Source: Rothia sp. SD9660Na (GTDB lineage: Bacteria; Actinomycetota; Actinomycetes; Actinomycetales; Micrococcaceae). Taken from it: a stretch of 64,000 nucleotides of DNA. How positions within the stretch are numbered: position 1 is the first letter of the stretch; every line of letters starts with the position of its first letter. The stretch lies in contig NZ_CP125946.1 in the NCBI RefSeq assembly GCF_030064065.1, positions 1 through 64,000 of the forward strand, written 5' to 3'. Below are positions 21,287 to 29,070 of this stretch, piece after piece. The position numbers were made by a program, and so were the translations under genes. Below the pieces are notes generated by a model. That model saw nothing but the letters and a program-made list of their open reading frames with translations. It had not been told where the DNA came from and made no database searches.

Positions 21287-21589
21287 TTACTTGCCCGATG
21301 TCTCAATGAGCTCAGCTACGGTCTGTGGGGCGCTTGCCGCTGAGGCGACAAAAGACCGCTCTGCGGTGCGGACGGTCGGCACCACAGCGTTACCGTCATT
21401 GACGCTCTTTACGTAAGCCTCGGCGTCCGCGTCATCCCAAATATTGACCCAGATAGCCCGCTCGCCCACCTCGCCGAGACCGGCATCCAGGCGCTGGCAG
21501 AAGGGGCAGCCCGGGCGCCAATAAATTGCGACGCCGCCTTCGGCGACGAACTGCTCGGCAGCGGTGTGGGTAGAAGATACGCTCGGCAT
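21287..21589 (-). CDS. Glutaredoxin/mycoredoxin-like protein
   Basis: A 100-residue thioredoxin-fold protein with the redox motif CPFC (residues 28-31) in YWRPGCPFCQRLD and the cis-proline motif AVVPTVR. This resembles actinobacterial mycoredoxins, which reduce mycothiol mixed disulfides. The start is the ATG at 21589, preceded by AAGGAG at 7 nt; an upstream in-frame start would precede the ribosome-binding site. It is probably monocistronic. The assignment to the Mrx class rather than a generic glutaredoxin is inferred from the phylum. Confidence 0.85.
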   Translation of the reverse strand: MPSVSSTHTAAEQFVAEGGVAIYWRPGCPFCQRLDAGLGEVGERAIWVNIWDDADAEAYVKSVNDGNAVVPTVRTAERSFVASAASAPQTVAELIETSGK

Positions 21590-21696
21590 AGAAAACTCCT
21601 TATTCAAAAACGGTAGGGTACCCGGTACAACGCAGCGAGAGGTCTGGTATTCCCACTTTTTACGGCAAGGCCTATGTGAGTTGGGTAGATACAGTT

Positions 21697-21736
21697 ATCG
21701 CCGGGCGCCCACGATACATCGTGAGCACCCGGCGAT
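21697..21736 (-). terminator. Terminator of the 54-residue protein gene
   Basis: A 19-bp stem (21697-21715, 21718-21736) with two mismatches and a 2-nt loop, placed 24 bp beyond the stop codon on the minus strand. Confidence 0.65.
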
Positions 21737-21760
21737 AGCGGTAAACCTAATAAGAAGGTT

Positions 21761-21925
21761 TTACTTACCGAACTTCTCAGTGAGCTTGGTGGCGGCGCCA
21801 GAAGCGGCTTCCTTAGCCTTCTCAGCGTTTTCTTCGCTGACAACTTCCTTGCCAGCCTTCTCATTGATGGCGTCCTGAGCCTTGTCGATGCCGTCGTTAA
21901 TGGCGCTGTTGAAATCGAGACCCAT
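21761..21925 (-). CDS. Small charged helical protein (Rv0909-like family)
   Basis: A 54-codon gene with AAAGGTG 6 nt upstream of its ATG at 21925 and a hairpin behind it. The product begins MGLDFNSAINDGIDKAQDAI, is rich in Lys, Glu and Ala and is fully helical, resembling the small 'Rv0909 family' antitoxin-like/stress proteins of actinobacteria. The same kind of sequence is found in the neighbouring CsbD-like gene, so both may be stress-induced. No toxin gene is adjacent, so a toxin-antitoxin role is unsupported. Confidence 0.65.
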   Translation of the reverse strand: MGLDFNSAINDGIDKAQDAINEKAGKEVVSEENAEKAKEAASGAATKLTEKFGK

Positions 21926-22004
21926 GGGGTTCACCTTTCTTTTACGGTGCGAGGGGCCCCGAAATGGGTGCCCACTAGCAGCTTAGCGCCTGAAAAGGGT
22001 GAGA

Positions 22005-22235
22005 CTAGTCCTTCTTGAAGGAATCCTTGATACCGTTGATGGCGTCCTTAGCCTTATCAACACCGTCTGAGATGGTCTGCTTGGCTTCGTCGAGCTTGTC
22101 CTTAGCCTGGGCCTGAATCTGGTCGGTCTTGCCCTCAGCTTCGAGACGGTCATCGCCGGTCAGCTTGCCACCGGCCTCCTTGGCCTTGCCAGCGAGGTTG
22201 TCGAGGCCGTTTTCAATCTTGTCTTCTGCAGCCAT
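22005..22235 (-). CDS. CsbD family stress protein
   Basis: A 76-residue hydrophilic protein with the CsbD pattern: DKIENGLDNLAGKAKEAGGK followed by LTGDDRLEAEGKTDQIQAQ, and a Lys/Asp-rich helical tail. CsbD proteins are general stress proteins of unknown biochemical role. The start is ATG at 22235 with AAAGGAG 6 nt upstream. Its C-terminal segment resembles the 54-residue protein 80 bp downstream on the same strand, and the two may be co-regulated. Confidence 0.85.
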   Translation of the reverse strand: MAAEDKIENGLDNLAGKAKEAGGKLTGDDRLEAEGKTDQIQAQAKDKLDEAKQTISDGVDKAKDAINGIKDSFKKD

Positions 22236-22420
22236 GGTGGGCTCCTTTCGTTTCTCGCCTGCGCGAGCTTGGAGTGCAGGGATAGTTCGTGAGCTTCCCT
22301 TATTGATAAGTTTATGCGCTAGTGCCGCAAAAAGAAACCCAGTAGGCTGAGAAAATTCTGAATAAAGCCTCGGCGGTGGGCCGAGAAGAACCTGCACCGC
22401 AGGCCTGTGATGCACGTTTC

Positions 22421-23794
22421 CTAAAGGTCCCGATTTGCTGGGAAGCCCGCCACCATGGGCAGGAACTCGGGGTCAGCATAGCCCTGCTGGGCATAGGCTA
22501 GAGCCACCCGCTCCCCCGCCGATTCCACCAGGTGCAGCGGCAACAGGGCCATTACGGCCCCGCCAAAACCGCCACCCACAATACGGGCACCCAGAGCTCC
22601 GGCCGCCAGGCAGGTATCAACCGCCAGATCAATCTCGGGGCGAGACACCCGCAGCTCATCGCGCATCGACACAAAGCTCTCGGTAAAGAGCCTGCCCAGC
22701 TCGCTCCAGTTAACCTGCTCGCCGGCGTCCTTCCGACCCAGCAGGTAGGCTGCCCGCTCCACCAGGGTCATATCGTGCAGGGTGTGGCGCACCCAGCCGC
22801 GCGGGAAGGTGCGGGGCTGGCCGGTCCCCTCCAGGGCAACCAGGGCGCGGTTGACGGTCTGATCTACCAGATCCAGGCGGCACTGCTTAACCTCGCGCTC
22901 ACTCATACCGGCACAGGCTAGATCCTCGGGCAGGGCATTGCGCAGATAATCCAGCCCCATCGCCTCGGTCACCGCCTCGTTCGCCTCGCGGCGGGCAGCA
23001 AATTCACCTCCCGCCAGCTCGTGGGGGGTATTGGTGTTGATGACCAGCCAGCCTAGGTCAGCGCTCGCCACATCAACGGTCAGAGGATTGATGGAGAAAT
23101 CGCGGAAGTCCACCACCAGGGCCTTGCCTGGTGCCGAACGTAGCGAAGCAGTCTGGTCAAGGCCGCCGGTACGGGCCCCTGCTACCTCGTTCTCGGCGCG
23201 AATACAGACCTGGGCCAGGCGGGCACGCAGGGCGTCGTTAGCGGGGGAGAGGTCAGAGGGTAGAGCCTCGGTGCAGTCGCACCCCTGGCGCAGGGGGCAG
23301 GAAAGATCCAGCAGGGCCAGGGCTGTGGAGCACTCCAGGGCGGCAGAGGACGATAGGCCCCCACCCACCGGCACCTGGGAGGTAATCAGCAGGTCAGCCC
23401 CAAAATTATGGGGCAGGGCGATATCTTTGCCACCCTCCCGGTTCATGGCCCAGGCTACCCCTGCCACATAGGTGAACCAGCCCTTGAATGTGCCCGGGGT
23501 GATTTCGCGGATGACGACGGTGCGGTCGTCCCCCGGCATTTGCAGGGAGGTCGCTCGCAGTACCCCGTCGGTGCGCAGCCTGCCCGCCACATATGTGCGG
23601 TAGGGCAGGGGCATAGGCATGCAGGACCCACCGAGAAAGTCGATGTACTCACCCAGTAGATTGAGACGCCCGGGCGCTGACCATACACCATCGGGCTCCA
23701 CTCCGTACTTCTCAACAAAGGCAGCGCGGGCTGCCTCAACTTCGGCGCGGTGGTCTGGCAGGGTAGCCCAGGCGGGCTCAACACGGAGGGTCAC
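22421..23794 (-). CDS. galK: Galactokinase
   Basis: A 457-residue GHMP-family kinase that phosphorylates galactose at C1 (Leloir pathway). The galactokinase signature APGRLNLLGEYIDF is at residues 40-53 and the ATP-binding VPVGGGLSSSAALE at 141-154; motif 3 (ARIVGGGFGGAVMAL) is near the C-terminus. It has an insertion (LRQGCDCTEALPSDLS) compared with shorter homologues. The start is GTG 23794. No galT or galE is adjacent. A TetR-family gene lies 37 bp upstream on the same strand. Confidence 0.92.
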   Translation of the reverse strand: MTLRVEPAWATLPDHRAEVEAARAAFVEKYGVEPDGVWSAPGRLNLLGEYIDFLGGSCMPMPLPYRTYVAGRLRTDGVLRATSLQMPGDDRTVVIREITPGTFKGWFTYVAGVAWAMNREGGKDIALPHNFGADLLITSQVPVGGGLSSSAALECSTALALLDLSCPLRQGCDCTEALPSDLSPANDALRARLAQVCIRAENEVAGARTGGLDQTASLRSAPGKALVVDFRDFSINPLTVDVASADLGWLVINTNTPHELAGGEFAARREANEAVTEAMGLDYLRNALPEDLACAGMSEREVKQCRLDLVDQTVNRALVALEGTGQPRTFPRGWVRHTLHDMTLVERAAYLLGRKDAGEQVNWSELGRLFTESFVSMRDELRVSRPEIDLAVDTCLAAGALGARIVGGGFGGAVMALLPLHLVESAGERVALAYAQQGYADPEFLPMVAGFPANRDL

Positions 23795-23831
23795 GGTCTT
23801 ATCTTTTCGTTCGGGTAGAAGCTGGTGGGGC

Positions 23832-24371
23832 TTAGGCAGTAAAGCCCTTAATGACGGCGGTGAGGGCGGAGGTGTAGGACGCCGGTGGCTCGGCTGGCGG
23901 GGTGCTGCCGGCGAGCAGGGCCCTGGTCTGCTCTTGCTCGATGAGGCTCAGGCAGGTATGCATGAAGATTTCGGCGGCCTGGGCCGGTTGCGGGGTGCCG
24001 GTGGCGGCTCCAAAGTCAGTTTCAAGGGTGTCGAGCAGTGCTAGTCTATCGGGGGTGAGGGTCGCGGGGTGCAGGGCCAGGGCTAGGCGGATGACTTCGG
24101 AACATTCCTTAACCGGAATAAGTTTCCGGTAGGTATTTTCCCCGGTAATGAGCAGAGTATCGGGGGTGGTTGGGGTGCTGGGTCTTTCTACTGTTGCCAG
24201 TATGCGGGAGGCCAGCGAGGCTAGAAGCTCCTGCTTATTCTTGACGTGATAGTAGAGTGCGCCGGGGGCCACTCCCAGCTCGGTAGCCAACCGACGCATC
24301 GAAAGGTCGGCTAAGCCAAACTGGCGCAGCACATCAAAAGCGGTGTCAAGAATCTTCTCACGGGATAAAGC
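23832..24371 (-). CDS. TetR family transcriptional regulator
   Basis: A 179-residue regulator. The N-terminal helix-turn-helix (REKILDTAFDVLRQFGLADL, then LATELGVAPGALYYHVKNKQ) is typical of TetR proteins; the C-terminal ligand domain resembles the TetR_C family and is unassigned. Start GTG 24371, adjoining GAGGG. It is divergent from the gene at 24456, with an inverted repeat in the gap, and sits upstream of galK, so it could control either. The effector is unknown. Confidence 0.85.
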   Translation of the reverse strand, partial: ALSREKILDTAFDVLRQFGLADLSMRRLATELGVAPGALYYHVKNKQELLASLASRILATVERPSTPTTPDTLLITGENTYRKLIPVKECSEVIRLALALHPATLTPDRLALLDTLETDFGAATGTPQPAQAAEIFMHTCLSLIEQEQTRALLAGSTPPAEPPASYTSALTAVIKGFTA

Positions 24372-24405
24372 CACCCCCTCATTGTGACCTACTTTCGCTC
24401 CCAGC

Positions 24406-24428
24406 AACAGCTGGCAGCGGGCGCTGTT
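24406..24428. promoter_or_regulatory. Candidate TetR operator
   Basis: Inverted repeat AACAGC-N11-GCTGTT in the 84-bp divergent gap between the TetR gene and the biotin-synthase-like gene. Position, not motif, is the main support. Confidence 0.4.
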
Positions 24429-24455
24429 CCCTCGAAGAGGAGTAGATTTGAACTC

Positions 24456-25157
24456 ATGACCCTTAACTTTTCAGATCTTGCCGCCCGCCTGCGCGTAGGC
24501 GAAACTGCCTCACCTGCCGACCTTTACGACGTGCTGACCGCCAGCCCTGCTGCCACTTTCGCCCTCATGGACCTGGCAATAGAACTACGCGCCACCCACT
24601 TCGGCTCAACCATCACCGCCACCAACCTGCTGGGCGCACCCGCGCGGCAGGTGGCGTCCGCCCTCGTAGAGGTCGCAGCCCCGCTTGATGCCGATGCCCT
24701 GGCAGCTACCTTAGCTGACCTGGCCGCCGACCCTGCGGTGGAGCGCATCGACGTGGACTTTGTGGGTCTGCCCGCCCTGGCCCCCATGGAGGCCCTGCGG
24801 GTGCTGGCTGCAGCCCGCCTGGTCGCACCCGCAAAGAGCCTGCATCTGGGGGAGAGCCGTGAAATGACCCTGCGCTCCCTGCAACCCCTGGCGGTCGGTG
24901 CCCTGGACTCGCTGGTACTGACCGTAGACTCCGCCCAGCCCCGCCTGATTTTTGAGGACCTCAAGCTCATTGTGGGCGCTGGCCTCACCATTGCCGATGC
25001 GGGCGACCGCGACCTGGTAGCTGAGTATGTGGAGCACCTGCGTGCTGCCGGGGTGGAGGACGCGGACGCCTATGCCCAGGTCGCACTGGAGGGTGCGGCG
25101 TCCGGTGGTGGCTGCGGCGGCAACTGTGCCTGTGGCGCTGGGGGCTGCGGCTCCTAG
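24456..25157 (+). CDS. Biotin-synthase-like protein lacking the radical-SAM core, Cys-rich tail
   Basis: A 233-residue protein. Residues about 35-65 (LMDLAIELRATHFG, ITATNLLG) resemble the segment just before the Fe-S loop of biotin synthase, and residues about 110-190 (REMTLRSLQPLAVGALDSLV) resemble its C-terminal BATS region. The CxxxCxxC radical-SAM motif and most of the barrel are absent. The tail GGGCGGNCACGAGGCGS carries four cysteines spaced C-x3-C-x-C-x4-C, suggesting metal or cluster binding. Start ATG 24456, with AGGAG about 13 nt upstream. Divergent from a TetR gene. The homology is my reading and needs a profile search. Confidence 0.5.
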   Translation: MTLNFSDLAARLRVGETASPADLYDVLTASPAATFALMDLAIELRATHFGSTITATNLLGAPARQVASALVEVAAPLDADALAATLADLAADPAVERIDVDFVGLPALAPMEALRVLAAARLVAPAKSLHLGESREMTLRSLQPLAVGALDSLVLTVDSAQPRLIFEDLKLIVGAGLTIADAGDRDLVAEYVEHLRAAGVEDADAYAQVALEGAASGGGCGGNCACGAGGCGS

Positions 25158-25167
25158 CGCCTTCTGC

Positions 25168-25234
25168 AAGGGGACCGCAAAACTTAAAAGGGACCGCATA
25201 ACGCGAGGTCCCTTTTAAGTTTTGCGGTTCCCTT
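25168..25234. repeat. Long hairpin with 28-bp arms
   Basis: The arms 25168-25195 and 25207-25234 are complementary except for one G-T pair and enclose 11 nt. It begins 11 bp behind the biotin-synthase-like gene and could terminate it, but the stem is much longer than a usual terminator, and the inner word GGGACCGCA occurs twice. A small mobile or REP-like element is an alternative. Confidence 0.6.
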
Positions 25235-25267
25235 GGGTGGTGTGAGCTGTGTAGGGAGAAGTAACAA

Positions 25268-25284
25268 TTTGAACACTGTTCAAA
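25268..25284. promoter_or_regulatory. 17-bp palindromic operator TTTGAACA-C-TGTTCAAA
   Basis: A perfect palindrome with a single central base, typical of operators for TetR-type homodimers. It ends 19 bp before the ATG of a broken reading frame at 25304. The regulator is unknown. Confidence 0.55.
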
Positions 25285-25303
25285 ATTAGTGTTGATTGGT
25301 TCC

Positions 25304-25633
25304 ATGATTGACTTCTCTGCCCTCACCGACCGTCTTAAGCAGGCCGGGGTGGACGCCACCTCCAACTTCTAGCCTTCTGGTCGCTCTGCCGGAAAATAGC
25401 ACCTGAGGCCCAGGAGTCCATAGATCAGGGCCCCTGGGGCACTCACCATATCACTGCCTAAGTCCTTCATCAGCGGCGAGCACAAGTTGGATCGCGAGAA
25501 GGCAGGGCAGCTCTTTGAGACCACCGAGATGCGCATTACCCCGGCCCAAAAGGAGCTGAACCACGAGGCCCTGCGAATCGCAACCCGCCAGCTGCCTGTA
25601 GTTGGGGGTGCGGACACCCGCGAGCGGGAGTGA
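25304..25633 (+). pseudogene. Remnant of an unidentified gene
   Basis: An ATG at 25304, 20 bp behind a strong operator-like palindrome, opens a natural-looking frame (MIDFSALTDRLKQAGVDATS) that stops after 22 codons at 25372. Another open stretch with natural composition runs 25424-25633, including KSFISGEHKLDREKAGQLF and ending in RERE and stop, but has no start. Together they look like the ends of one gene with an internal deletion. I do not recognise the family. Confidence 0.4.
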
Positions 25634-25770
25634 TTCGAGGCACCGGCTAGGTGATACTCAAGAAATTTGCAGAATCATCACCTACTATGGGTAAGTGCTT
25701 ATTCCGCTATAGGCCTATGCGTGCCCTAGGCTGACGAGGGCTTCTCAGAGTGGGCGGGCACGCAGGCAAT

Positions 25771-25790
25771 ATATTCTGAAATTAGAATAT
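25771..25790. promoter_or_regulatory. Inverted repeat upstream of membrane-protein pair
   Basis: ATATTCT-N6-AGAATAT lies 26 bp upstream of the ATG at 25817, in an AT-rich promoter-like region; it may be an operator. Confidence 0.35.
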
Positions 25791-25816
25791 TAGATTTTCT
25801 CACAGAATCAGGACTA

Positions 25817-26197
25817 ATGGACACCAAAGACCTCTCCCCGGCATACCTCACCTCCCTCTTAGCCCTTTTTGCAGGCGCTTTAATGGTGGGTGCGAGTTCC
25901 ACCTGGGTATCAGTGCTGGGTTGGGCCGTACTGCTGGCCGGTATGGGCCTGAACGTCTTCGCCACCCTGGTGGTGGTACAGCACCTCAAGGGCGGGCCCC
26001 TGCCCGCTATGATCGCCGGTGCGGACGCCGACGCCCAGGTAGAGTATGAAGAAGAGGGTGCGCCCGATGACCCCTACCTCTACGAGCCCGAGGCCATTAC
26101 CGAGTCCCAGCCCCTGGTCTCAGCCGCAGCCCCCAGCGCTGCCGCCAGCGATGAGCGCATCTTCCGCTCCCGCGCCCCGCGCCAGCACGTCCGCTAG
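25817..26197 (+). CDS. Two-span membrane protein, tandem paralogue A
   Basis: A 126-residue protein starting MDTKDLSPAYLTSLLALFAG with two membrane spans (about 8-28 and 32-55) and a 70-residue acidic, Pro/Ala-rich cytoplasmic tail ending RSRAPRQHVR. The membrane half is similar to the protein encoded 18 bp downstream (which starts MDTRFLLSPAYLVSVAALIV), so the two arose by duplication. Function unknown. It lies behind a possible operator at 25771-25790. Confidence 0.7.
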   Translation: MDTKDLSPAYLTSLLALFAGALMVGASSTWVSVLGWAVLLAGMGLNVFATLVVVQHLKGGPLPAMIAGADADAQVEYEEEGAPDDPYLYEPEAITESQPLVSAAAPSAAASDERIFRSRAPRQHVR

Positions 26198-26215
26198 AAC
26201 CACCGAGAGGACCCC

Positions 26216-26452
26216 ATGGATACCCGTTTTCTTCTCTCCCCCGCCTACCTGGTTTCGGTTGCTGCCCTGATTGTTGGTGCAATTCTCAGCGGTACCGCCC
26301 TGATGGTGATTGGCTGGATTATCTTCATCATCGGTCTGGCCCTCAACGCCCTGGCCCTGGTGGTACTGGCCAACCGCGAGCAGCTGCATAAGGCACAGCG
26401 GGTTGGGGTCATTCCCAAGGCCCAGAAGCCCGGTTCTACCGACCAACAGTAA
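26216..26452 (+). CDS. Two-span membrane protein, tandem paralogue B
   Basis: A 78-residue protein with the same N-terminal pattern (MDT, LSPAYL) and two membrane spans as the upstream 126-residue protein, but a short basic tail. GAGAGG lies upstream of ATG 26216. It probably forms an operon with paralogue A and could form a hetero-oligomer with it. No known family is recognised. A 17-bp stem terminator follows. Confidence 0.7.
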   Translation: MDTRFLLSPAYLVSVAALIVGAILSGTALMVIGWIIFIIGLALNALALVVLANREQLHKAQRVGVIPKAQKPGSTDQQ

Positions 26453-26492
26453 AAATCTAAAATTTTTTTCTCTGCCCACCGGCAGAGCAAAG

Positions 26493-26528
26493 ACGAGGGG
26501 CGGACGCTTACAAGCGTCCGCCCCTCGT
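26493..26528. terminator. Terminator built from an inverted GCGGACGC pair
   Basis: A perfect 17-bp stem (26493-26509, 26512-26528) with a 2-nt loop. It contains GCGGACGC at 26500-26507 and GCGTCCGC at 26514-26521 and lies between convergent genes. Confidence 0.75.
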
Positions 26529-26535
26529 GTATCTT

Positions 26536-26770
26536 CTAGGCTCTTACCCGCCGTCGCTCGGTGTGGGCAACCTTGCCGAGCACACCGCGGGAAAAGTGGG
26601 CTAGGGCCCGGGCGGTGGTAGAGTCCAGCCCCTCGAAGACTGCGCGCTGCACTTCGCGGGTGTAGACCGGGGTGGGCGTCGGTGGAATCAGTCTGTGGTG
26701 AGTCTATGATGGCTGCCAGAAGAGTTTCCTGTTCTTTGGTGAAGCGAGCCGGTGTGGGGTCTGGTCCCAT
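26536..26770 (-). pseudogene. Frameshifted small protein gene
   Basis: A gene with an excellent GAGGAGG upstream of its ATG at 26770 encodes MGPDPTPARFTKEQETLLAA in frame; the natural C-terminal half (YTREVQRAVFEGLDSTTARA to RRRVRA and stop at 26536) is in another frame. The total, 235 nt, is one base off a multiple of three, so one indel in about 26665-26690 breaks a protein of about 77 residues. It looks helical; no family is recognised. A sequence error cannot be excluded. Confidence 0.55.
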
Positions 26771-26984
26771 AGAACCTCCTCCCCTCTCCACTGGGTGAGT
26801 AGGTATGGTTCAGGAGACTTTCGCAGAAAATCTCTATCTGGTGCCAGCCTAACGCGCAGTGTCACCTGTATGGAATATATGTGGGAAATATTAAGACGGG
26901 TTAACGGGTGCTCTGGCGCTCACCAGCTAGGACGCTGTTTTAGTTGCGGGACGAAAATGAAAAAATTTAGACACCTTAAAGAAT

Positions 26985-27012
26985 GGCGGGGAGGGCTTCT
27001 ACCCTCCCCGCC
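26985..27012 (-). terminator. Terminator of the FMN reductase/monooxygenase operon
   Basis: An 11-bp stem GGCGGGGAGGG/CCCTCCCCGCC lying 25 bp beyond the FMN reductase stop codon. Confidence 0.75.
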
Positions 27013-27036
27013 AGTGCTGTACCCGTAGGGTGCGCT

Positions 27037-27795
27037 TTAGGCGCCCGGTGTATTCCGTTTAAGTAATTCCTCAAAAGGTATGACCGTTAGGTCTTCTAGT
27101 CCCGGGGCCTTATAGGCTGCCGCGGGTGCCTGGCCGCCTCGCTCTTTCTCAAGAATGCCGAAGAAGGAGCCGGCGTTGGCGTCCTGAACTGCCTGCTGCT
27201 TGGCCTCGCTTTCACCAGCCTGCTGGGCTGCCTGCCCTGCGGTGGCTGCTGGCCCGAGCGTCCAGAGTACCAGCTGGGCAAACTCGGTAGCTGCCTTGGC
27301 TACGCGCGGAGCCAGGTTCCTATCGGAACCGAAGTCGTCGGTTGCGGCAAAGACACCCGAGGGGGCTACGGTTGCCTTGAGGTAGCTAAAGAGCGGACGC
27401 ATGGCCGTCTCCAGCATGAGGGAGTGGCGGGCGGTGCCGCCGGTGGCAGCAATCAGTACGGGCTTACCTGCCAGGGAGCCGTCCTCGACGAGATCCCAGA
27501 AGCTTTTGAAGAGCCCCGAATAGCTGGCCTTGAAGACCGGGGTGACTACAATCAGGGCGTTAGCCTCCCGCACCTGATCCAGGGCGGTCGCCAGCTTGCC
27601 CATGGGGAACCCGGTCAGGTAGTGGTTGGTGATATCGGTAGCTAGGGAGCGGAGCGAAATCTGGGTGAAGCTCGCCTCAACTCCAGCAGCGGCTAGGGCC
27701 TGGGTCGTGGCCTCGCTGAGGTTCTCGCCCAGTAGGGCAGTGGTGGACGGCTCGCCCAAACCTGCCGTAACAACAACGATGGAGGGGGTACTCAT
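27037..27795 (-). CDS. FMN reductase, CE1759 family
   Basis: A 252-residue flavodoxin-fold NAD(P)H-dependent FMN reductase: GLGEPSTTALLGENL near the N-terminus, TPVFKASYSGLFKSFWDLV and ATGGTARHSLMLE form the FMN-binding elements. It resembles the CE1759 family, which is found beside CE1758-type luciferase-like monooxygenases, exactly as here. It would supply reduced FMN to its partner. It starts 12 bp behind the partner's stop codon with AGGAAGAG upstream. Confidence 0.85.
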   Translation of the reverse strand: MSTPSIVVVTAGLGEPSTTALLGENLSEATTQALAAAGVEASFTQISLRSLATDITNHYLTGFPMGKLATALDQVREANALIVVTPVFKASYSGLFKSFWDLVEDGSLAGKPVLIAATGGTARHSLMLETAMRPLFSYLKATVAPSGVFAATDDFGSDRNLAPRVAKAATEFAQLVLWTLGPAATAGQAAQQAGESEAKQQAVQDANAGSFFGILEKERGGQAPAAAYKAPGLEDLTVIPFEELLKRNTPGA

Positions 27796-27807
27796 GTCTC
27801 TTCCTCC

Positions 27808-28893
27808 CTACTTACCCTGCTCAGCCAGGTGGGCAGCGTAGCGGGGGTGGACGGGGGCCTCGGGCACACCGGCAGGGCGTAGCTTAGCGAACTCCTCGCG
27901 CAATACGGGCACAACCTGCTCACCCAGCATGTCAATCTGGTTCAGAACCTCCTTGAGGGGCAGGCCTGCGTGGTCTATCAGGAAGAGCTGACGCTGGTAG
28001 TCACCGGCGTAGTCGCGGAAGGACAGGGTCTTCTCAATGACCTGCTGGGGTGAGCCCACGGTCAGCGGGGTCTGGTCAGCAAAATCTTCCAGAGAGGGGC
28101 CGCCGCCGTAGACCGGGGCGTTGTCGAAGTAGGGTCGGAACTTGGTAACGGCGTCCTGGGAGTTCTTGCTCATGAAGACCTGCCCGCCCAGGCCCACGAT
28201 GGCCTGCTCGGCGGTGCCGTGGCCGTAGTGCTCGTAGCGCTCGCGGTAGAGGTTGATCATCTGCTGGGTGTGCTCCTTGTTCCAGAAGATGTTGTTGTGG
28301 AAGAAACCGTCACCGTAGTAGGCGGCCTGCTCGGCGATCTCGGGGGTGCGAATCGAGCCGTGCCAGACGAAGGGGGCGGTGCCGTCCAGGGGCTGCGGGG
28401 TGGCGGTGAAGGAGTTGAGCGGGGTGCGGAAGTTGCCCTGCCAGTTGACCACCTGTTCGCTCCAGAGCTTGCGCAGTAGGGCGTAGTTCTCGATGGCCAG
28501 GTTGACGCCCTGGCGGATGTCCTTGCCGAACCAGGGGTAGACGGGGCCGGTGTTGCCGCGGCCCATCATGAGGTCCATGCGGCCGTCGGTCAGGTGCTGC
28601 AGGGTGCCGTAGTCTTCGGCGATGCGCACGGGGTCGGTGGTGGTGATCAGGGTGGTGGAGGTTGACAGCAGGATGTTCTTGGTCTGGGCTGCGATGTAGG
28701 CCAGGGTGGTGGTCGGTGAGGATGCGATGAAGGGCGGGTTGTGGTGCTGGCCGACGGCAAAGACGTCGAGGCCTACTTCGTCTGCCTTCTTGGCAATTTC
28801 AACGATGGCCTTTTGGCGCTCGTATTCGCTGGGGGTCTTGCCGGTGGTGGGGTCCATGGTGACGTCGCCGACGGAGAAGATACCGAACTGCAT
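27808..28893 (-). CDS. Luciferase-like monooxygenase, CE1758 family
   Basis: A 361-residue bacterial-luciferase-fold FMNH2-dependent monooxygenase. The N-terminus MQFGIFSVGDVTMDPTTGKT and the motif VGQHHNPPFIASSPTTTLAY match the CE1758 family. The substrate is unknown; the pair with an FMN reductase implies a two-component oxygenase. Start ATG 28893 with CGAAAGG 8 nt upstream. The operon ends in the hairpin at 26985-27012. Confidence 0.88.
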   Translation of the reverse strand: MQFGIFSVGDVTMDPTTGKTPSEYERQKAIVEIAKKADEVGLDVFAVGQHHNPPFIASSPTTTLAYIAAQTKNILLSTSTTLITTTDPVRIAEDYGTLQHLTDGRMDLMMGRGNTGPVYPWFGKDIRQGVNLAIENYALLRKLWSEQVVNWQGNFRTPLNSFTATPQPLDGTAPFVWHGSIRTPEIAEQAAYYGDGFFHNNIFWNKEHTQQMINLYRERYEHYGHGTAEQAIVGLGGQVFMSKNSQDAVTKFRPYFDNAPVYGGGPSLEDFADQTPLTVGSPQQVIEKTLSFRDYAGDYQRQLFLIDHAGLPLKEVLNQIDMLGEQVVPVLREEFAKLRPAGVPEAPVHPRYAAHLAEQGK

Positions 28894-29070
28894 GGTGGTG
28901 ACCTTTCGAGGTGGTGTTGTTGTTGCGATGTTTTTAATCTACTCCTAAAAACTTTCTCTGTAAAGTATTTTGGGGGTCTGGGGTGGCGCGCGGCTTCTGC
29001 AGCCTACTCTTTCTCTCATGACCCTAGGGATTATCTCGGGGTGAAGAGAGAAAGAATAGGGCGGACGCCG

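Noticed and set aside
21761..21925. Toxin-antitoxin pair with the 54-residue Rv0909-like protein
   Set aside because: No toxin-like gene is adjacent on the same strand; neighbours are a glutaredoxin and a CsbD protein.
26795..27028. 77-codon frame between the frameshifted small gene and the FMN reductase
   Set aside because: No ribosome-binding site, unnatural composition, and it runs through the terminator hairpin at 26985-27012.
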